Source: Rubrivirga sp. SAORIC476
Lineage (GTDB): Bacteria > Bacteroidota > Rhodothermia > Rhodothermales > Rubricoccaceae
Reading direction: 5' to 3'
NCBI RefSeq assembly: GCF_002283555.1
Contig: NZ_MVOI01000003.1
Location: 1,967,578-2,031,577 of the forward strand
Length of the DNA: 64,000 nucleotides
The position numbers were made by a program, and so were the translations under genes. Below are positions 58,091 to 64,000 of this stretch, piece by piece (the stretch's first letter is position 1; each line of letters begins with the position of its first letter). The notes under the pieces are model-generated. The model was not told where the DNA came from. It saw only the letters and a list, made by a program, of their open reading frames with translations, and searched no databases.

Positions 58091-59143
58091 ATGACCTCCG
58101 CTCCCCGCGACGCCTCCGCGCCGACCTCGGCCCCCGACGCCGATCTCGAGAAGGCCCTCCGGCCCCGCGCCCTCGACGACTTCATCGGCCAGCAGAAGAT
58201 CAAGGAGAACCTGCGTGTGTTCATTACGGCGGCGCTGCAGCGCGGCGAGGCGCTGGACCACGTGATCCTCTCCGGCCCGCCCGGCCTCGGGAAGACGACC
58301 CTGGCGTACATCATCGCCGAGGAGATGGGCTCCGAGGTCAAGAGCACGTCCGGCCCGGCGCTCGACAAGCCCGCCAACATCGCGGGCCTGCTGACGAACC
58401 TCAACGAGGGCGACGTGCTGTTCATCGACGAGATCCACCGGCTGTCGCCGGTCGTGGAGGAGTACCTGTACTCGGCGATGGAGGACTATGCGATCGACAT
58501 CCTGATCGACTCCGGGCCGTCGGCGCGGAGCGTCCGGATCGCGCTGCCGCCGTTCACGTTGATCGGCGCGACGACGCGGAAGGGCCTCCTCACGGCGCCG
58601 CTGCGCGCCCGCTTCGGGGTCGACTTCCGGTACGACTACTACGACGTGGACACGCTCCACAGCATCGTGCTCCGCAGTTCGGGCCTGATGGGCGTCGAGA
58701 TCGACGACGAGGGCGCCTACGAGATCGCGCGCCGCAGCCGCGGCACGCCGCGCATCGCCAACAAGCTCCTCCGCCGGACGCGCGACTTCGCCGAGGTGGA
58801 GACCGATGCAGGGCCGGGCGACGGACGCATCTCCCGCCGCGTGGCGGACCACGCGCTCAACGCGCTCGACGTGGACGAGGCGGGGCTCGACGAGATGGAC
58901 GCCCGCATCCTGCTCGCGCTCATGGAGAAGTTCGACGGCGGGCCGGTGGGCGTGAGCACCATCGCGGTCGCCGTCGGGGAGGACGCCGGGACGGTGGAGG
59001 AGGTCTACGAGCCGTACCTGATCCAGGAGGGCTTCATGGCGCGGACGCCGCGGGGCCGCGTCGCGACCCGACGGGCCTACGACCACTTCGACGTGGCGCC
59101 GCCGCTCAAGCAGTCCGACATCTTCGACGAACTGATCGGCTGA
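58091..59143 (+). CDS. ruvB: Holliday junction branch-migration ATPase RuvB
   Basis: A 350-aa DNA motor that works with RuvA and RuvC in recombinational repair. The N-terminal [20 protein letters not shown] is characteristic. Walker [10 protein letters not shown], Walker [11 protein letters not shown], sensor [18 protein letters not shown] and the C-terminal winged helix ([16 protein letters not shown]) are all present. The length is normal. The upstream sulfatase is divergent, leaving a 121-bp promoter region. ruvA and ruvC are not nearby. Confidence 0.97.
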   Translation: MTSAPRDASAPTSAPDADLEKALRPRALDDFIGQQKIKENLRVFITAALQRGEALDHVILSGPPGLGKTTLAYIIAEEMGSEVKSTSGPALDKPANIAGLLTNLNEGDVLFIDEIHRLSPVVEEYLYSAMEDYAIDILIDSGPSARSVRIALPPFTLIGATTRKGLLTAPLRARFGVDFRYDYYDVDTLHSIVLRSSGLMGVEIDDEGAYEIARRSRGTPRIANKLLRRTRDFAEVETDAGPGDGRISRRVADHALNALDVDEAGLDEMDARILLALMEKFDGGPVGVSTIAVAVGEDAGTVEEVYEPYLIQEGFMARTPRGRVATRRAYDHFDVAPPLKQSDIFDELIG

Positions 59144-59149
59144 TCCGCT

Positions 59150-59177
59150 CGCCTCGGTCCGGTGGCGGGCCGAGGCG
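59150..59177. repeat. inverted repeat CGCCTCGG ... CCGAGGCG
   Basis: 8-bp arms with a 12-nt loop just after ruvB. It is a member of the recurring palindrome family. Confidence 0.5.
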
Positions 59178-59245
59178 GAGTCGCCGGAAGAGGGGAGGCG
59201 GGGCGCACGGGCGTGGTGTTGCTTGCGGTCCGTCCAGGCCCGGTC

Positions 59246-60139
59246 ATGCGCGCGCTTCTCCTGCTCCTCCTTCCGCTGGCGGTCGCGGCCCAGCCGGTCC
59301 AGCCGTTCACCGAGGCGGCGCGGGAGGGGCGCGACCTGTGTGTCGAGCGTGCCGCCGAGCGCGTGTGCTGGCGGTCGGTGGGGGCGGACGGCGACGGGCG
59401 GATCGAGGTCCGACGAAGCGATGGGGTGGTCGGTTGGGCTACCGAGTCGCTGAGCGCACAGTCCGACCTCCGCGCGTTCCGGGTCCGTCTCGGGGACGGC
59501 GCGGGGCTGGTGGTCGCGCTGCGGACGGCGGTTTCGAACGGGATCGCCGTGGAGACGTGGACGCTGGCCGTCCTCCCGGACGAGGCCTCGGCGCCGACGG
59601 TCCGCTTCGAGGCACGCGACATCGGGGGCGAGGGGGCGCCGTTCGCGACGTGGCGCGGCGAGACGGTTTACTGGGCCACCGACTGGCAGGACGCTGAGGA
59701 CCCGAGCGGGCGCCGGGGGAGAGGCTTCTACTTCGTCGGGCGCCCATTCACCCTCGGCCATGACGGGCTCGTCCCTGTCACGAGCCTGCCGATCCGCTCG
59801 CGTCGGATGCTCTACGACTTCCGCCAGGAGCGCGGCGGGCCGGTCGCGTGGCTGGCGGACCGTCGGGCCGAGACGCGCCGACAGGACCCGTTCTGGGGCG
59901 GTCGGCCGGAGGGGGTGCCCGGCGAGGTCGTCGCGGTAGGGGAGGGGGATGCCTACGCCTACTCGCTCACGGTGCGCCTCGGGCGGGCGTCGCGGACGGT
60001 CACCGTTGGCGGGCTCGACGGTGTCCGGCTGGGGGATGGGGCCACGGGGCGGCTCTTCCCGGCGGTCTACCGCCCGGCGGACCTCGTCGGGCAGCGCGTG
60101 CGCGTGGCCGAGGATCCGCGCGTGCTGTGGCTCGACTGA
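59246..60139 (+). CDS. secreted hypothetical protein
   Basis: A 297-aa protein with a signal peptide (RALLLLLLPLAVAAQP). The mature part is beta-rich with alternating Arg/Trp/Gly (GAPFATWRGETVYWATDWQD, RGFYFVGRPFTLGHDGLVPV). I recognise no family. Two Cys (LCVERAAERVCW) may form a disulfide. The ATG at 59246 is preferred because it starts the signal peptide; longer frames upstream are not protein-like. It lies between ruvB and convergent pgm. Confidence 0.7.
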   Translation: MRALLLLLLPLAVAAQPVQPFTEAAREGRDLCVERAAERVCWRSVGADGDGRIEVRRSDGVVGWATESLSAQSDLRAFRVRLGDGAGLVVALRTAVSNGIAVETWTLAVLPDEASAPTVRFEARDIGGEGAPFATWRGETVYWATDWQDAEDPSGRRGRGFYFVGRPFTLGHDGLVPVTSLPIRSRRMLYDFRQERGGPVAWLADRRAETRRQDPFWGGRPEGVPGEVVAVGEGDAYAYSLTVRLGRASRTVTVGGLDGVRLGDGATGRLFPAVYRPADLVGQRVRVAEDPRVLWLD

Positions 60140-60147
60140 CGGCTCCG

Positions 60148-60169
60148 CCCGCTTCGGTACCGAGGCGGG
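60148..60169. terminator. palindrome between convergent genes (CCCGCTTCGG-TA-CCGAGGCGGG)
   Basis: A 10-bp stem with one G-T pair and a 2-nt loop in the 31-bp gap between two convergent genes, so a bidirectional terminator is likely. It belongs to the palindrome family. Confidence 0.6.
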
Positions 60170-60170
60170 G

Positions 60171-61823
<1,653 letters not shown>

Positions 61824-61841
61824 CGGGCGAGGGGAGGGGTG

Positions 61842-61851
61842 CCGAAGTCTA
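61842..61851 (-). promoter_or_regulatory. putative -7 element TAGACTTCGG for pgm
   Basis: Read on the minus strand, 28 nt before the ATG. It is identical in form to the HiPIP promoter element. Confidence 0.45.
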
Positions 61852-61918
61852 CACCGAGGCGGGGAGGGGCGGCGAGGTCGGGTCGGTGTGTGATCGCGAG
61901 CGGGCTCCGTGAGTCGCG

Positions 61919-64000
61919 CTAGAACGGCACGGCGGCCTGGATGCGGTAGGTGACATCCACGTCGTCGAAGGGCAGCGTTCCGTTCCAGACCTCATCGAGG
62001 CGGGAGGCGGGGATCGCGAGGCCGAGCGCGTGGCGGAACTCGAAGCCCCCGAGCGAGACGAGGTTGGCCACCTCGGCACCCACGCCGACGCGGCGCGCGG
62101 CGTTGTCGAAGTCGGCCCCCGTCCAGACCAGCCCGGCGTCGGCGAAGAGGGACGGGGCGACGGGGCCGAAGCGGGCCAGCCCGAGGACGGTCGTCTGGAG
62201 GTCGAACAGGATCGGCATCCGCAGCTCGGCAGAGCCGAACAGCGCCCGCGTGCCGACGGCGTAGCTGCGGTAGCCGCGCACGCGCTCGGCGTCGCCCAGC
62301 GTCAGCGCGCCCACCAGCGGGACCTGCAGGTCGATGTCGTCGTAGCGCGCCAGACCGACGTAGTCCTGGGCCAGCGTCTCGCCGACGAGCGCCGTCGCGC
62401 GGCCCTTCAGGTAGAGGCGCGTCTGGCCCAGGCCGACCGGCTGGACGTGGTAGCCGAGCACGTCGGGCCGGAGGAACGTGTCGCCGCCGAGCGCGGGGAC
62501 GCCCGCCGTGACGCGCGCCCGCAGGCCGGTGCCGTCGAGCGGCGTGAGGCCGTTCCACCGGTACGGACGCTGAAACTTATAGGCGGCGCCGACCTGCACG
62601 TCGAACCGCGTGCCCGCCTCGGGGACGCCGAGGCCGGTCGTCTCGACGTCGTCGAAGCGGTCGAGGGCGAGAGGGCTCGCGTAGGCGTAGCGGACCCGGG
62701 CGCCGAGCAGCGTGGTCGTGTACGGCCGGTCGATCACGTCCACCGGGAGCGTCGCCGAGACGTCGCCGCCGGTCAGGTCCTCCACGAGCAGGTCCGAGCC
62801 GTAGACGCTCGCGGGCGACGGGAAGCGGTACAGGTCGAGCGCCAGCGTCGGCGCGAACTGCTGGTTGACGTACGACAGGACGAGGAACGACTTGTCGATG
62901 GGCCGGGTGACGGAGACGCCCGCGAGCACCGCCAGCTGGTGCTTGCCGAGCGGTTCGAGAAAGAGCGAGTTGGCGAATGCGCCCCAGTCGTCGTCGGCCG
63001 TGAACAGCTCGCCGTCCTCGCCGGGGTCGCCGTAGGGCAGCGCGATCGTGACGGCGTGCGTGAGGTTCGCCAGCGAGTTGTAGGCGCGCCGCTCGCGGAT
63101 GAGCGACGGGTCGGGCGCGATGGCGTCCGGGACGGTGAGCTCCGGTCGGTGCGTGGTCCAGGCGGCATAGGCCGGGGGCACCCTCACCGTGTCGGTCACG
63201 ACGGTCGGCCGCCGCCGGGCGTCGACGACGAAGACGCGGTCGCGGCGCTTGGTCTCGCTCGACACGAGCACCAGCCGGCCGGCCGGGTGCAGGCTGTCCG
63301 GCGGCAGCCAGTCGTGGACGGTGGCGCCGTCGTACAGGAAGGTGACGCGGGTGTCGGGCGGCGTCGCAGCCCCGAGCACGCCGCCCATGAGGACGCGAGC
63401 CGGGGCGCTCGCGCGGAGCGAGTCCATGAAGGCGGCCCTCTCTGGTGTGACCTCCGGCGTCACGGGGTGCCCCGTCCGCGCCACGAACGCGTTGGGCGCT
63501 CGGTCGCGCAGCGACGTGAAGGCCAGCGAGTCGCCCGCGGCATTCCAGACGGGGAGGCGGTCGTCGCGCTCGGTGCGGGGGGTGTCCGGGTCGGTGCCGA
63601 GGCGGACCACCTCACCGGTCGCCAGGTCGACGGTGGCGAGGTCCCTCACTCCCTCGGCGTCGAACAGGGAAAGCGCGATGCGAGCGCCATCGGGGGACCA
63701 GCGCGCCGTCGGGATCTGCACGTCGCCGGTGAAGGCGGTCAGCGGGCGCTCCCGCATCGTCTCCAGGTCCAACTCGAACAGGTTGGCCGTCGGGCCGTCG
63801 ACGCCGACGAAGGCGAGGCGGCGGCCGTCGGGCGCGAACGTGGGGGAGACGGCGCGGCGGTCGGTGGTCAGCCTCCGCATCCCGCCGCCGGTCGAGCGGA
63901 CGAGGTAGAGGTCGTTGAGCAGCGAGCCGTTTGCCCCACGGCGCGTCCGCGCGAAGGCGATCTGCGTGCCGTCGGGGCTCCACGAGATCGGCCCCGTGAT
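61919..64000 (-). CDS. outer-membrane protein with beta-propeller (PD40) and beta-barrel domains, partial
   Basis: The gene continues past the right edge; at least 690 codons are visible. The N-terminal visible part has TolB-like propeller repeats ([50 protein letters not shown]). The C-terminal ~350 residues form a BamA/TamA-like outer-membrane barrel ([33 protein letters not shown]) ending in Phe, the usual outer-membrane sorting residue. In related proteins an N-terminal peptidase-MA-like domain is sometimes present, which would lie outside the window. The function is not certain. Confidence 0.8.
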   Translation of the reverse strand: MTGPISWSPDGTQIAFARTRRGANGSLLNDLYLVRSTGGGMRRLTTDRRAVSPTFAPDGRRLAFVGVDGPTANLFELDLETMRERPLTAFTGDVQIPTARWSPDGARIALSLFDAEGVRDLATVDLATGEVVRLGTDPDTPRTERDDRLPVWNAAGDSLAFTSLRDRAPNAFVARTGHPVTPEVTPERAAFMDSLRASAPARVLMGGVLGAATPPDTRVTFLYDGATVHDWLPPDSLHPAGRLVLVSSETKRRDRVFVVDARRRPTVVTDTVRVPPAYAAWTTHRPELTVPDAIAPDPSLIRERRAYNSLANLTHAVTIALPYGDPGEDGELFTADDDWGAFANSLFLEPLGKHQLAVLAGVSVTRPIDKSFLVLSYVNQQFAPTLALDLYRFPSPASVYGSDLLVEDLTGGDVSATLPVDVIDRPYTTTLLGARVRYAYASPLALDRFDDVETTGLGVPEAGTRFDVQVGAAYKFQRPYRWNGLTPLDGTGLRARVTAGVPALGGDTFLRPDVLGYHVQPVGLGQTRLYLKGRATALVGETLAQDYVGLARYDDIDLQVPLVGALTLGDAERVRGYRSYAVGTRALFGSAELRMPILFDLQTTVLGLARFGPVAPSLFADAGLVWTGADFDNAARRVGVGAEVANLVSLGGFEFRHALGLAIPASRLDEVWNGTLPFDDVDVTYRIQAAVPF

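Overview
This window is high-GC bacterial DNA with dense genes, few Shine-Dalgarno-like sequences, and a recurrent TAnnTTCGG-type promoter element close to start codons. It also carries type IX secretion C-terminal domains, a DUF5916 outer-membrane barrel and a DUF3109 protein. Together these point to the Bacteroidota/Rhodothermota group, most likely a marine Rubricoccaceae-like bacterium (inference; no 16S or other marker is present). A GH81 laminarinase and a sulfatase, both with putative sorting domains, fit a marine polysaccharide degrader.

Layout. 0-7.7 kb: aldehyde dehydrogenase with a divergent AraC regulator; an oxidoreductase / HAD / sugar isomerase run; a HiPIP; a J-domain protein; phosphatidylserine decarboxylase. 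8-11.5 kb: a large subtilisin-like protease followed by a frameshifted, truncated EAD1-trypsin gene, which looks like remains of a conflict-type module. 11.5-15.3 kb: a DUF5916 barrel and an unknown gene. 15.4-21.7 kb: a DNA phosphorothioation defence island. Its genes are a DUF4007 protein, a large P-loop ATPase, a DndC/SspD-like sulfurtransferase and a putative phosphorothioate-reading HNH nuclease. It is followed by a 21-bp tandem-repeat array and a helical unknown protein.

23-46.5 kb: a ribosomal-peptide (RiPP) locus. A forward operon carries TolC, HlyD/NHLM, a C39-peptidase ABC exporter, a second NHLM ABC exporter, a substrate-binding lipoprotein, a Gly-rich precursor and an HExxH protein. 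A reverse operon carries an NHLP-leader precursor with a four-Cys core, a LanM synthetase, an S41 peptidase and a small membrane protein. Three more double-glycine precursors, two histidine kinases around one response regulator, a sigma-54 activator preceded by a tiny secreted peptide, and rpoN complete the locus. Four transcription units have a sigma-54-type element (NGGCAC-N5-TTG[G/A]A). Two of these share TAGAGCC inverted repeats at the same distance upstream, and the other two have partial matches. The locus therefore reads as one RpoN regulon in which the regulator, the sigma factor, the peptides and the export machinery sit together.

46.5-64 kb: DUF3109 protein; two secreted proteins; an ECF sigma factor paired with a Ser/Thr kinase and an orphan kinase N-terminal fragment; GH81; sulfatase; ruvB; a secreted unknown; phosphoglucomutase; and an outer-membrane beta-propeller/barrel protein cut by the right edge. 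A palindrome family (CCGCCTCGG-NN-CCGAGGCGG) recurs between genes. No tRNA, rRNA, CRISPR array or transposase was seen.
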